DNA from: Paracoccaceae bacterium | GTDB taxonomy: Bacteria > Pseudomonadota > Alphaproteobacteria > Rhodobacterales > Rhodobacteraceae | DNA: 15,077 nt | Reading direction: 5' to 3' | NCBI GenBank assembly: GCA_007120685.1 | Contig: SKNG01000178.1 | Location: 1-15,077, forward strand | Shown here: positions 1 through 6,988 of the stretch, one piece after another | Position numbering within the stretch: the first letter of the stretch is position 1 | How the letters are laid out: each line of letters begins with the position of its first letter | Made by a program: the position numbers and the translations under genes | The notes under the pieces: model-generated | What the model was told of the DNA's origin: nothing | The model's database searches: none | Seen by the model: the letters and a program-made list of their open reading frames with translations, nothing else

Positions 1-222
1 CGCGCGCTGGTCGGCGATCAGGCGCAGATCAAGGATGATCTGGTCATGGGGTCCGAGGATTTCGCCGACATGCTGCAGGTGGTGCCGGGGGCTTATTGCA
101 CCGTGGGGCATTCGGGGTCGGTGCCGCTGCACAATCCCGGTTTCGTCCTTGATGATGCGATGCTGCCGCTGGGCGCGGCGCTGCTGGCGCGCATGGTCGA
201 GGCGCGCGGGGCGGCGGGCTAA
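1..222 (+). CDS. M20D-family amidohydrolase/peptidase, C-terminal 73 residues (partial, 5' end outside window)
   Basis: Frame 1 is open from the window edge to a TAA at 220-222. The visible residues contain MGSEDFADML, PGAYCTVGH, PLHNPGF and LPLGAALLARM. These match the C-terminal catalytic-domain pattern of M20D hydrolases (HipO/IAA-amino-acid hydrolase/N-acyl-amino-acid amidohydrolases). In that family the His of the LHNP motif is a ligand of the dinuclear metal site and the SEDF segment lines the active site. Such enzymes are normally about 380-400 residues long and cleave N-acyl or N-aroyl amino acids in the cytoplasm. It lies directly upstream of an amidase on the same strand, separated by a 275-bp spacer with a palindromic repeat, so both may act on amide bonds of one compound class. 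The substrate cannot be told from this fragment. Confidence 0.85.
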   Translation, partial: RALVGDQAQIKDDLVMGSEDFADMLQVVPGAYCTVGHSGSVPLHNPGFVLDDAMLPLGAALLARMVEARGAAG

Positions 223-281
223 AGCGCGATCTTGTCAGATGGAAACCGAAGGAAGCGAGCGCCCTGCGGGTATCGCGAAAA

Positions 282-324
282 ACGGGCCTTCGAAGGCCCG
301 TACCACGCGCGTTCGAACGCGCGT
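282..324. repeat. Twin-palindrome repeat, copy 1
   Basis: Two perfect 20-bp palindromes, acgggccttcgaaggcccgt (282-301) and acgcgcgttcgaacgcgcgt (305-324), are separated by 3 bp. Each is centred on TTCGAA. A diverged second copy occurs at 7609-7655 with the same order, core and flank (GCGA..AAACGGG on the left, pyrimidine-rich on the right). It lies 59 bp past the M20 hydrolase stop and 173 bp before the amidase start. In RNA it would form two consecutive strong hairpins. It is not followed by a U-tract, so it is not a classical intrinsic terminator. It looks like a dispersed REP/BIME-like intergenic element or a bipartite protein-binding site. Confidence 0.85.
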
Positions 325-423
325 TCCCGCCCCCGCCCTTGCCGTCGGTTCAGGGACGCAAGCCCTGCCCGCAGGCATCGCGAGAGAGATACAGGCAGCC
401 GTGAAGGTAGGCTCGGGAACGTC

Positions 424-450
424 GCTTCTGTTTGAAGCCGTCACACTTCA
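424..450. promoter_or_regulatory. Candidate LysR-type operator upstream of the amidase
   Basis: GCTTC (424-428) and GAAGC (434-438) form an inverted repeat with a 5-bp spacer, followed by the near half-site ACTTCA (445-450). The same GAAGC/GCTTC half-sites occur three times in the divergent lysR-Rieske intergenic region (3585-3611). The spacings differ (N5/N7 here against N3/N8 there), and single 5-mers are common in such DNA. Shared control by the LysR regulator is therefore only an inference. Confidence 0.3.
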
Positions 451-497
451 GGCCCGCGCGCGGCTGAGACAGCAATCGGCCATCAGGGGGAGGACCC

Positions 498-1952
498 ATG
501 GAAAACCGACCGGATACCCCGTTCACCGGGCCTGACCTCTGCGCGCTGAGCGCCTGCGCGGTCGTGGACCTGTTGCGCCGCGGCGCCGTCTCGCCCGTCG
601 AGGTTCTGGAGGCCTCGCTCCAGCGGACCGAGGCGGTGGACGGCGCCGTCAACGCCATGGTGACCCGCTGCCCCGACCGCGCGCGCGCGGCGCTGGCGGA
701 CCTGCCGGCGCATGCGGAACAGCATGCGGCGCATCCGGGGTGGCTGGCGGGCCTGCCCATCGCGATCAAGGATCTGACAGCCGTGGCCGGGGTGCGCACG
801 ACATCCGGCTCGATGGCCTTTGCCGACCATGTCCCGGATCAGTCCGACCCGATGGTCACCCGGCTGGAGGCGCGCGGCGGCGTGGTGGTGGGCAAGACCA
901 ACACCCCGGAATTCGGCGCCGGCGGCAACACCTGGAACCATGTCTTCGGCATGACCCGCAACCCCTGGGACACGCGGCTGAACTGCGGCGGCTCGTCGGG
1001 CGGGGCGGCGGTGTCGCTGGCCTCGGGGCAGGTCTGGCTCAGCCATGGCTCGGACCTCGCCGGCAGCCTGCGCACGCCCGCGGCCTATAGCGGTGTGATC
1101 GGCCTGCGCCCCAGCCCCGGGCGCTGCGGCGGCGCGCCCGAGGCGCATGGCTTCAACACCGAGGCCGTGCAGGGCCCTATGGCCCGCTCGGTCGCCGATA
1201 CGGCGCTGTTCATGGACGCGATGGCGGGGTTCGATCCGATCTGGCCGCTGTCGATAGAGGCCCCCGCGACCCCGTTCCAGACCGCCGTTCAGCAGGCCGA
1301 CAGCCGGGTGCGCATCGGCTTCGCGCCGGATCTGGGCGGTTTCGGCTTCGTCGATCCGGTGATCCGCGCGGCAATGGCGCGGGCGATGGCGGCGGTCGAA
1401 CGCGCCGGCGGCACGGTGGAAGAGGCCTGCCCGCCCTTGGACGGGCTGGAGCGCACCTATCTGACGCTGCGCGCGATGTTCTGGGCCGCGCTGCCCGGCC
1501 GCGCCCCGGCCGAGGTGCAGACCCATTACAAACCCACCCTGCGCCAGAACATCGACCATGGCCTGAGCCTGCCAGCCGATACCATCTATGACGCGATGCT
1601 GACCCGAACCACGCTCTATCACGCCTGCCGGGCGTTTCTGGAGCGGTTTGACGTGCTGGCCTTTCCGGCCATGGGCGTGCCCGCCGGCCCGGTAGAGCAG
1701 GAATACCCGCCGCAGATCGACGGCCAGCCCGTTACCGACTATGTCGATTGGCTGAAGTTCAGCTTCCTGTCGGTGGCGACCAGCCTGCCCGCGCTGAGCA
1801 TGCCCTGCGGCTTCACGCCCGAGGGCATGCCGGTGGGGCTGCAATTGCTGGGCCCGCCGCGGGGCGAGGCGAAGCTTCTGGCGGTGGCCCGCGCCATCGA
1901 GGATGCGCTGGGCGGCCCCCTTGGCCCAATCGATCCGGTCGTCCGGGCGTGA
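498..1952 (+). CDS. Amidase-signature family hydrolase
   Basis: A 484-residue cytoplasmic Ser-cisSer-Lys amidase (amidase signature family, which includes GatA, FAAH and acylamidases). The catalytic triad is visible: Lys91 in GLPIAIKDL, cis-Ser166 in NCGGSSGGA and nucleophile Ser190 in GSDLAGSLRTP. The spacings of 75 and 24 residues are the family norm. Length is typical of stand-alone amidases. The ATG at 498 has a good ribosome binding site, gggggagg at 486-493, and no upstream start is needed. There is no GatB/GatC partner nearby, so it is probably not the tRNA amidotransferase. It follows an M20D hydrolase fragment and precedes a LysR/Rieske/TRAP cluster, which points to a catabolic role in hydrolysing an amide. 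The second motif reads DLAGS where DxGGS is more usual (Ala188). The substrate is unknown. Confidence 0.9.
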   Translation: MENRPDTPFTGPDLCALSACAVVDLLRRGAVSPVEVLEASLQRTEAVDGAVNAMVTRCPDRARAALADLPAHAEQHAAHPGWLAGLPIAIKDLTAVAGVRTTSGSMAFADHVPDQSDPMVTRLEARGGVVVGKTNTPEFGAGGNTWNHVFGMTRNPWDTRLNCGGSSGGAAVSLASGQVWLSHGSDLAGSLRTPAAYSGVIGLRPSPGRCGGAPEAHGFNTEAVQGPMARSVADTALFMDAMAGFDPIWPLSIEAPATPFQTAVQQADSRVRIGFAPDLGGFGFVDPVIRAAMARAMAAVERAGGTVEEACPPLDGLERTYLTLRAMFWAALPGRAPAEVQTHYKPTLRQNIDHGLSLPADTIYDAMLTRTTLYHACRAFLERFDVLAFPAMGVPAGPVEQEYPPQIDGQPVTDYVDWLKFSFLSVATSLPALSMPCGFTPEGMPVGLQLLGPPRGEAKLLAVARAIEDALGGPLGPIDPVVRA

Positions 1953-2647
1953 GGCACGGCGGCGACGGCAAGGCTGCGTCGCATCGCGGGCAGCCATTGA
2001 CCAGCGCGGAAGCGCATCAAGGGGTGCCGCTCTACCAGGTGCTACCGCGGACCCGGCAAGCCGGTGCCTGAAAGGCAATTTACCAATAGTTCAGTATATT
2101 ACGTGTTGTCAGGTACGGATGGGGGGGATGCCGCCTTTATCACGCTGCTGATCAAATGTCTCACTGTTGGACCTGCACGCCTCGAACCGGAAAACTGTTC
2201 CTCGGCACGCTGGTCCCATCTCTCGCCCGGCCGACCAGCCCGGGCGGCGCCCACCCTGTCTATTGGATTTGTGCCATGATGGTATCGGCAGCGCCCCCGT
2301 TGCGACCCTGGGCTTGAAGCCCGCGGGGAGGCCGGGGGCGCAGCGGATCGCATGCCCGGGGGCTGCTTTTGGCCCGCTTCCGGTGTCGCTGCCGCCATCT
2401 GACGCTTGGGCGGGCGAGCAGCCGTCGCTGATCGTGGCCATCGCCAGCGAGTCCGATGATGGCTTTGACCCGATCCGCGGCTGAGGCAGCTATGGGCATG
2501 GCACCTCGCTGCGGCGCAAAACCGCCGATTAGCAGCACACCCTGCTTACCCGCGTCAGGCCGTTGGTGAGGGGCCAGCAGAGCGATCTGCCATTCTGTTG
2601 GCCACCCGTCTGCGGCCAGCCTGAAGCTGCTTACGCACTGCCCCGGC
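1953..2647. other. 695-base stretch with no recognisable gene
   Basis: This lies between the amidase stop and the minus-strand lysR stop. Short open frames exist on both strands (for example 2064-2279 and 2167-2484 on plus, 2099-2398 on minus), but none has a convincing ribosome binding site, family motif or stop-free length above chance for this GC content. A patch at about 2071-2106 is clearly AT-richer than its surroundings and includes TATATT at 2095-2100, without a partner -35 box. No clear intrinsic terminator was found for either flanking gene. A minus-strand frame over about 2300-2600 reads protein-like, but I could not assign it to a family. It may be a decayed gene or mobile-element remnant. 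Confidence 0.6.
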
Positions 2648-3562
2648 TCAGTTCCCGGTAAGGCGCAGCCGGCGCCCCTCGCGCTGCAGGAAGCTTTGCA
2701 ACTGCCGGCCCAGCGGTTTGTCAAAGGCCCCGGTATGCCAAGCCAGGTAATAGGGCTCTGGCAGCGGCAGGCGCAGATCGAAAGGACAGATCAGCCGACC
2801 CGAGGCCAGATCCTGCGCGATCATCGACCCCTGCCCCAGCACGAACCCGCGCCCGTTGATCGCCGCATCGATGGCCGCCGCCGATAGCGAGAAGCTCAGC
2901 GCCGGCGCGGCGGGCGCGCTTTTCGTCCCCAGCCGCAGCGCATAATCGCTCCAGTCCGGCGGCGGGCGGTGGCTTTCGTCCCAGGCGACATGCAGAAGCG
3001 GCGCCGACAGCACGTCGCGCGGATGGCCCAGGCGCAGCCGCCGCGCCAGTTCCGGCGCGCAGGCCGGACTGACCCAGTCGCGGAACAGTTCCACATGGCG
3101 GCCATAGGCCCGCCCGGCCTCGCCATAGGTCAGGCGGAAATCCATCGTGACGCCCAACTCGCCCTCGCGCTCGGCCGCGATCAGCCGGGTCACCGCGCCG
3201 GGCGCCTGCGCACTCCAGTCGATCATCAGCGGCGCCAGCCATTTCTCGGCCAGCGAGGGCAGGCAGGACACCACCAGCCCGGCATTGCGCGCACCCTCGA
3301 CAATGCGCTGATGGGTGCCGCGCATCTGCCCGAAGGCCTCGGACACGCCGGCGGCATAATCCTCGCCCCAGCTGGTCAGCACCAGGCTGCGCCCCCGGCG
3401 TTCGAACAGCGCCACACCCAGGCCGGCCTCCAGTTGCCGCACATGCTGGCTGACAGCGCTGGGGCTGACGCCCAGTTCCCGCGCCGCAGCCGAAACGGTG
3501 CCGTGGCGGGCCACCGCCTCGAACACCTGGAGGGCACGGATGGGGGGAAGCGAGGTGAACAT
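2648..3562 (-). CDS. LysR-family transcriptional regulator (GcvA-like)
   Basis: A 304-residue regulator of the usual LysR length. The N-terminal winged helix-turn-helix is at residues ~6-65 (VSAAARELGVSPSAVSQHVR, then LFERRGRSLVLT). The effector-binding domain begins near residue 95; its PSLAEKWLAPLM segment resembles GcvA-subgroup regulators. ATG at 3562 is the first start that keeps the complete HTH. Its ribosome binding site is weak. The gene is divergent from the Rieske oxygenase gene with a 111-bp shared intergenic region holding GAAGC/GCTTC half-sites at 3585-3611. It is therefore likely to be the local regulator of the oxygenase-aminotransferase-TRAP genes and to repress itself. The inducer is unknown and is presumably the transported substrate or a metabolite of it. 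Confidence 0.93.
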   Translation of the reverse strand: MFTSLPPIRALQVFEAVARHGTVSAAARELGVSPSAVSQHVRQLEAGLGVALFERRGRSLVLTSWGEDYAAGVSEAFGQMRGTHQRIVEGARNAGLVVSCLPSLAEKWLAPLMIDWSAQAPGAVTRLIAAEREGELGVTMDFRLTYGEAGRAYGRHVELFRDWVSPACAPELARRLRLGHPRDVLSAPLLHVAWDESHRPPPDWSDYALRLGTKSAPAAPALSFSLSAAAIDAAINGRGFVLGQGSMIAQDLASGRLICPFDLRLPLPEPYYLAWHTGAFDKPLGRQLQSFLQREGRRLRLTGN

Positions 3563-3584
3563 GGGCAGGGTCCGGCGCTGGCTT

Positions 3585-3611
3585 TGAAGCTGAGCTTCAC
3601 AACGATGAAGC
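3585..3611. promoter_or_regulatory. Probable LysR operator in the divergent lysR/Rieske promoter
   Basis: TGAAGC (3585-3590), a TGA spacer and GCTTCA (3594-3599) form a perfect 15-bp interrupted palindrome. A third TGAAGC follows at 3606-3611, exactly 21 bp (two helical turns) after the first. It starts 23 bp upstream of the lysR start codon. It would lie about -71 to -45 relative to a Rieske transcription start expected near 3656. That is the usual place for recognition and activation sites of LysR activators. The role is inferred from pattern and position. Confidence 0.6.
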
Positions 3612-3621
3612 CCGCGCCCCG

Positions 3622-3649
3622 TTTACGCAAGGGCGATAGCGGGTAGGGT
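3622..3649 (+). promoter_or_regulatory. Weak candidate sigma70 promoter for the Rieske gene
   Basis: TTTACG (3622-3627) and TAGGGT (3644-3649) are separated by 16 bp and lie just downstream of the proposed operator. The boxes match consensus at 4/6 and 3/6. A poor promoter is what one expects for a gene needing a LysR activator, but the call is tentative. Confidence 0.35.
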
Positions 3650-3673
3650 CGCAATAACAGGAAGGAGCGATGA

Positions 3674-4711
3674 ATGTTTGTTCGCAATGCATGGTATGTC
3701 GCCGCCTGGAGCAGCGAGATCGGCGCGGCGCTGACCCCGGTGCGCATGCTGGACGAGGCCATCGTGCTGACCCGGATGAGCGATGGCCGGGTGGCGGCGC
3801 TGGAAGATGCCTGCCCGCACCGCAAGCTGCCGCTCAGCATGGGGCGCCGGCAGGGCGACATGGTGGAATGCGGCTATCACGGGTTGACCTTCGATGGCAC
3901 CGGCACCTGCACCCGCGTGCCCGGCGCCGAGCGTGTGCCGCATCGCGCCCGGGTGCGCAGCTATCCTGTGCAGGAACGCTATGGCATGGTCTGGCTGTGG
4001 ATGGGCGAGGCGGCGCTGGCCGATCCCGCACTTATCTTTCAGGTGGAAAACTGGGGCGATCCGGCCTGGGGCGTGAACACGGGCGACGCGATGGAGGTCG
4101 CCTGCAACTACCTCTACCTGACCGACAACCTGCTGGATCCCAGCCATGTCGCCTGGGTGCATCCCACCAGCTTCGGCAATGCCGCCTGCGAGGAGACGCC
4201 CCTGGAAACCACGGTGGCCGACAACGCGGTGACCGTCTGGCGCTGGATGAAGGGGGTGGAACCCGCGCCCTTCTACAAGCCCTTCCTGCGTTTCGACGGC
4301 CTTTGCGACCGCAAACAGCATTACGAGGTGCACGCGCCCTGCCATGCCATCATCCGCGCCTTCTTCGTGCCCGCCGGCACGGGCGGCGAGGGGCGACCAC
4401 TGCATGACGATGCCTTCATCATGGACAGCTTCAACTTCATGACTCCGGTTGACGCGCGCCATACCCGCTATTTCTGGTTCCAGATGCGCAACTTTGCCCC
4501 GGACGACCCCGAGGTCTCGGCGCTGTTCGCCAAATCCGTGCGCGGCGCGTTCGAGGAGGACCGCGTGGTGCTGGAGGCGGTGCAGCAGGGCATGGACGCG
4601 ATGCATACGCCCAATCTGGACCTGGGCATCGACCTGGGACCAAAGCGGTTTCGCCAGATGGTCGCCCGGCGTATCGCCGAGGAACAGACCAGCCGCGAAG
4701 CCGCCGAATGA
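3674..4711 (+). CDS. Rieske [2Fe-2S] non-heme iron oxygenase, alpha subunit (VanA-like)
   Basis: A 345-residue oxygenase component of the VanA/phthalate-oxygenase-like class. Rieske cluster ligands are Cys47-Pro-His49 and Cys66-x2-His69, with the usual 16-residue spacing. The mononuclear iron motif is DNLLDPSHVAWVH, with bridging Asp155 and ligands His158 and His163. Asp296 in FEEDRVVLEA is the likely third iron ligand. Such enzymes catalyse hydroxylation or oxidative O-/N-demethylation and need a reductase with flavin and ferredoxin domains; none is encoded in the window. The ATG at 3674 has an aaggag site 6 nt upstream; an ATG at 3670 is in another frame. The stop overlaps the next gene by ATGA (4708-4711), implying translational coupling with the aminotransferase. 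It is probably controlled by the divergent LysR. The substrate is not deducible. Confidence 0.93.
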   Translation: MFVRNAWYVAAWSSEIGAALTPVRMLDEAIVLTRMSDGRVAALEDACPHRKLPLSMGRRQGDMVECGYHGLTFDGTGTCTRVPGAERVPHRARVRSYPVQERYGMVWLWMGEAALADPALIFQVENWGDPAWGVNTGDAMEVACNYLYLTDNLLDPSHVAWVHPTSFGNAACEETPLETTVADNAVTVWRWMKGVEPAPFYKPFLRFDGLCDRKQHYEVHAPCHAIIRAFFVPAGTGGEGRPLHDDAFIMDSFNFMTPVDARHTRYFWFQMRNFAPDDPEVSALFAKSVRGAFEEDRVVLEAVQQGMDAMHTPNLDLGIDLGPKRFRQMVARRIAEEQTSREAAE

Positions 4712-5844
4712 ACAGGGCGACGCTCAGCACCGCCAAGCGCCCCGCGGACCTTCCGGCGCTGAACGAACATATCGCGGCGCTGCCGCCCTACAATGCCGGC
4801 CTGTCCCTGGCCGAGGCGCAGCGGCTGGGCGGGCGGGAAGACATGGCGCGGCTGGCCAGCAACGAAAACCCCGATGGCTGCGCCCCGGGCGTGCTGGCCG
4901 CGCTGACCGGCGCGGCGCTGGAGCCCTGGCGCTATGCCGACCCTTCCTGCACCGCCCTGCGCGCGGCGCTGGAGGCGCATACCGGCGTGACGGCGGATCG
5001 GATCGTCATCGGCAACGGCTCCGAAGAAATGATCCTGGCGGTCATCCGGGTGCTGCTGGGGCCGGGGCGTGATTTGCTGACGGTGCTGCCCAGCTTCGGC
5101 CTGCACGGGATCTGCGCCACCTCGCTGGGCGCGGGCGTGGCGCATGTGGCGATGACGCCGCAGGGCGGGTTCGACATTGACGGCCTCTGCGCGGCGCTGG
5201 CGCGGAGGCCGGCGATGCTGGCGCTGTCCAGCCCCTGGAACCCGGTTGGCCCGGCGCTGGATGCCCCGGCGCTGGACCGGCTGCTGGCCGCCGCCGACCC
5301 GGCCCGCACGGCAATCCTGTTCGACGAGGCCTATTTCGAATATGCCGACCCGGCCAACCGGCCCGATGCGCTGACCATGCTGGCGCGCTGGGGCGGGCAC
5401 TGGGCATCGCTGCGCAGCTTTTCAAAGGCCTGGGGGCTGGCCGGGCTGCGGGTGGGCTATGCGCTGTGTTCCAGCCCGGCGCTGGCCGTGGCGGTGACCA
5501 ACGCCAAGACCCCCTTCAACGTCAACGCCGCCGCCCAGGCCGCCGCGCTGGCCGCGCTGGACGACCCGGCATGGATGCAGGCCTCGGTCGCGCGCTGCGC
5601 CGCCGAGCGCGCGCGCATGGCCGCCGCGCTGGCCGGGATGGGCCTGTTCATGCCCCCATCGCAGACGAATTTCCTGTTCATCGACCTGCGCCGCGATGCC
5701 GAGCCGGTAGCGGCGGCGCTGCTGCGCGAGGGCGTGATCGTCAAACCCTGGCGCGAGCCTCGCTATGAAAGCTTCTTGCGCGTGACCATCGGTACGGCAG
5801 CGGAAAACGAACGTTTCCTGGCCGCGATGCGAAAGCTTGCCTGA
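4708..5844 (+). CDS. Class I/II PLP-dependent aminotransferase, HisC-like
   Basis: A 378-residue fold-type I aminotransferase resembling histidinol-phosphate/aromatic aminotransferases. It shows LASNENPDG (49-57), GNGSEEMI (102-109) in the PLP phosphate region and SPWNPVG (175-181) with the Asn that contacts PLP. It also shows FDEAYFEY (205-212) with Asp206/Tyr209 for the cofactor ring, and SFSKAWGLAGLRVGY (237-251) with the Schiff-base Lys240 and phosphate-binding Arg248. The C-terminal Arg of FLRVTIGT is the usual carboxylate-binding residue. It is ATGA-coupled to the Rieske oxygenase and followed 38 bp later by the TRAP binding protein. It is away from any histidine genes, which argues for a catabolic paralogue rather than biosynthetic HisC. 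It would convert an amino group to a 2-oxo acid or aldehyde, or the reverse. Substrate unknown. Confidence 0.88.
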   Translation: MNRATLSTAKRPADLPALNEHIAALPPYNAGLSLAEAQRLGGREDMARLASNENPDGCAPGVLAALTGAALEPWRYADPSCTALRAALEAHTGVTADRIVIGNGSEEMILAVIRVLLGPGRDLLTVLPSFGLHGICATSLGAGVAHVAMTPQGGFDIDGLCAALARRPAMLALSSPWNPVGPALDAPALDRLLAAADPARTAILFDEAYFEYADPANRPDALTMLARWGGHWASLRSFSKAWGLAGLRVGYALCSSPALAVAVTNAKTPFNVNAAAQAAALAALDDPAWMQASVARCAAERARMAAALAGMGLFMPPSQTNFLFIDLRRDAEPVAAALLREGVIVKPWREPRYESFLRVTIGTAAENERFLAAMRKLA

Positions 5845-5882
5845 ACCATAAGCCACAACAACAGCCAACAAGGAGGTTATCC

Positions 5883-6980
5883 ATGACCAGACTAACCCTT
5901 TCCCGCCGCGGCCTGCTGGCCGCCGGTGCCCTGGCCCCGGCCGCGCTGGCCACGCCGGCCCTGTCGCAGAACCGGCAGGAATTGCGCATGGTCACGTCAT
6001 GGCCGAAGAACCTGCCCGGCGTCGGCACCGCCGCCGAACGCTTTGCCGAGCGGCTGACCACCATGTCCGACGGCCGCCTGACGGTGCGCGTCTTTGCCGC
6101 CGGCGAACTGGTCCCGGCCTTCGAAACCTTCGACGCCGTGGCCACCGGCACGGCCGATATCGCGCACACCGCCTCTTTCTACCACCTGTCGAAATCCCGC
6201 GCCGCGGCCTTCTTTACCGGCGTGCCCTTTGGCCTGGTGACCGACGAATACAACGCCTGGATCAAGTTCGGCGGCGGGCAGGAGCTGTGGGACGAGCTTT
6301 ACGGCGAATTCGGCCTGCGCGCCTGGAACGTCGGCAACAGCGGCACGCAGATGGCCGGTTGGTTCGCCAATCCGATCAATTCCGTCGATGACATGCAAGG
6401 CCTGCGCTTCCGCAGCGCCGGGCTGGGCGGCGAGGTGCTGCGCCAGGTCGGTGTCAATGTGGTCAACCTGCCCGGGGGCGAGATCTTCGCCGCCCTGCAG
6501 GCCGGCACCATCGACGGCACCAAATGGGTGGCGCCCTGGTCGGATCTGGCCTTCGGCTTTCACCGGGTGCTGAGCAACTACCATTATCCCGGCGTGCTGG
6601 ACCCTGGTGCGGCGATCGAACTGATCATCGGGCGCGAGCGGTTTGACGAGATGCCGGCCGATCTGCAGCAGATGCTGGTCGTCGCCTGCAACTCGGAAAA
6701 CGAGATGTATCAGATCGAAACCCGCGCCAACAACGCCGCCTCACTGCGGGTGCTGACCGAGGAACACGGCGTCAATATCGCGCCGCTGCCCGATGACGTG
6801 ATCATCGCGCTGGGCAATGCGGCGGGCGAGGTGGTGGCAAGCCTCGGTGATGATGACGACATCAGCCGGCGCATCCTGGAAAGCTATGTCGCCTTCCGCA
6901 ACAATGCACTGCCCTGGTCCGGCCATGGCGAATTCGGCTACGGCCGGGCGCGGGCGCTGGACTACAACTATCCCAGCTGA
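5883..6980 (+). CDS. dctP: TRAP transporter periplasmic substrate-binding protein, TakP/DctP7 type
   Basis: A 365-residue periplasmic solute receptor. The N-terminus SRRGLLAAGALAPAALA is a Tat-like signal (twin Arg at residues 8-9) with probable cleavage after ~residue 28. The mature protein follows Rhodobacter TakP, a 2-oxo-acid receptor, without gaps over the first ~220 residues as I recall that sequence. Matches include FAAGELVPAFETFDAV, NSGTQMAGWF, DMQGLRFRSAG and GTIDGTKWVAPW. Gln156 and Arg177, at the positions of TakP's ligand and metal residues, are retained. The Glu that binds the cation in TakP (Glu214) is Lys214 here. The ATG at 5883 has a very strong aaggaggt site (5870-5877). A carboxylate, perhaps 2-oxo, ligand is expected. 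It is probably in one transcript with the Rieske and aminotransferase genes. Confidence 0.93.
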   Translation: MTRLTLSRRGLLAAGALAPAALATPALSQNRQELRMVTSWPKNLPGVGTAAERFAERLTTMSDGRLTVRVFAAGELVPAFETFDAVATGTADIAHTASFYHLSKSRAAAFFTGVPFGLVTDEYNAWIKFGGGQELWDELYGEFGLRAWNVGNSGTQMAGWFANPINSVDDMQGLRFRSAGLGGEVLRQVGVNVVNLPGGEIFAALQAGTIDGTKWVAPWSDLAFGFHRVLSNYHYPGVLDPGAAIELIIGRERFDEMPADLQQMLVVACNSENEMYQIETRANNAASLRVLTEEHGVNIAPLPDDVIIALGNAAGEVVASLGDDDDISRRILESYVAFRNNALPWSGHGEFGYGRARALDYNYPS

Positions 6981-6988
6981 GCCGGGGC

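Noticed and set aside
2052..2074. Possible terminator hairpins after the amidase (CCGGC-AA-GCCGG; GCCT-GAA-AGGC)
   Set aside because: The loop is too small in the first and the stem too short in the second; no U-tract follows either.
483..2078. 531-codon minus-strand open frame covering the amidase
   Set aside because: It is rich in Arg/His/Gly/Gln with no family motif. The plus strand carries a complete catalytic triad, a good ribosome binding site and codon bias. Long antisense frames are expected at this GC content.
3623..5400. Long minus-strand open frames opposite the Rieske and aminotransferase genes (3623-4606 and 4468-5400)
   Set aside because: These are antisense shadows. All cofactor motifs are on the plus strand.
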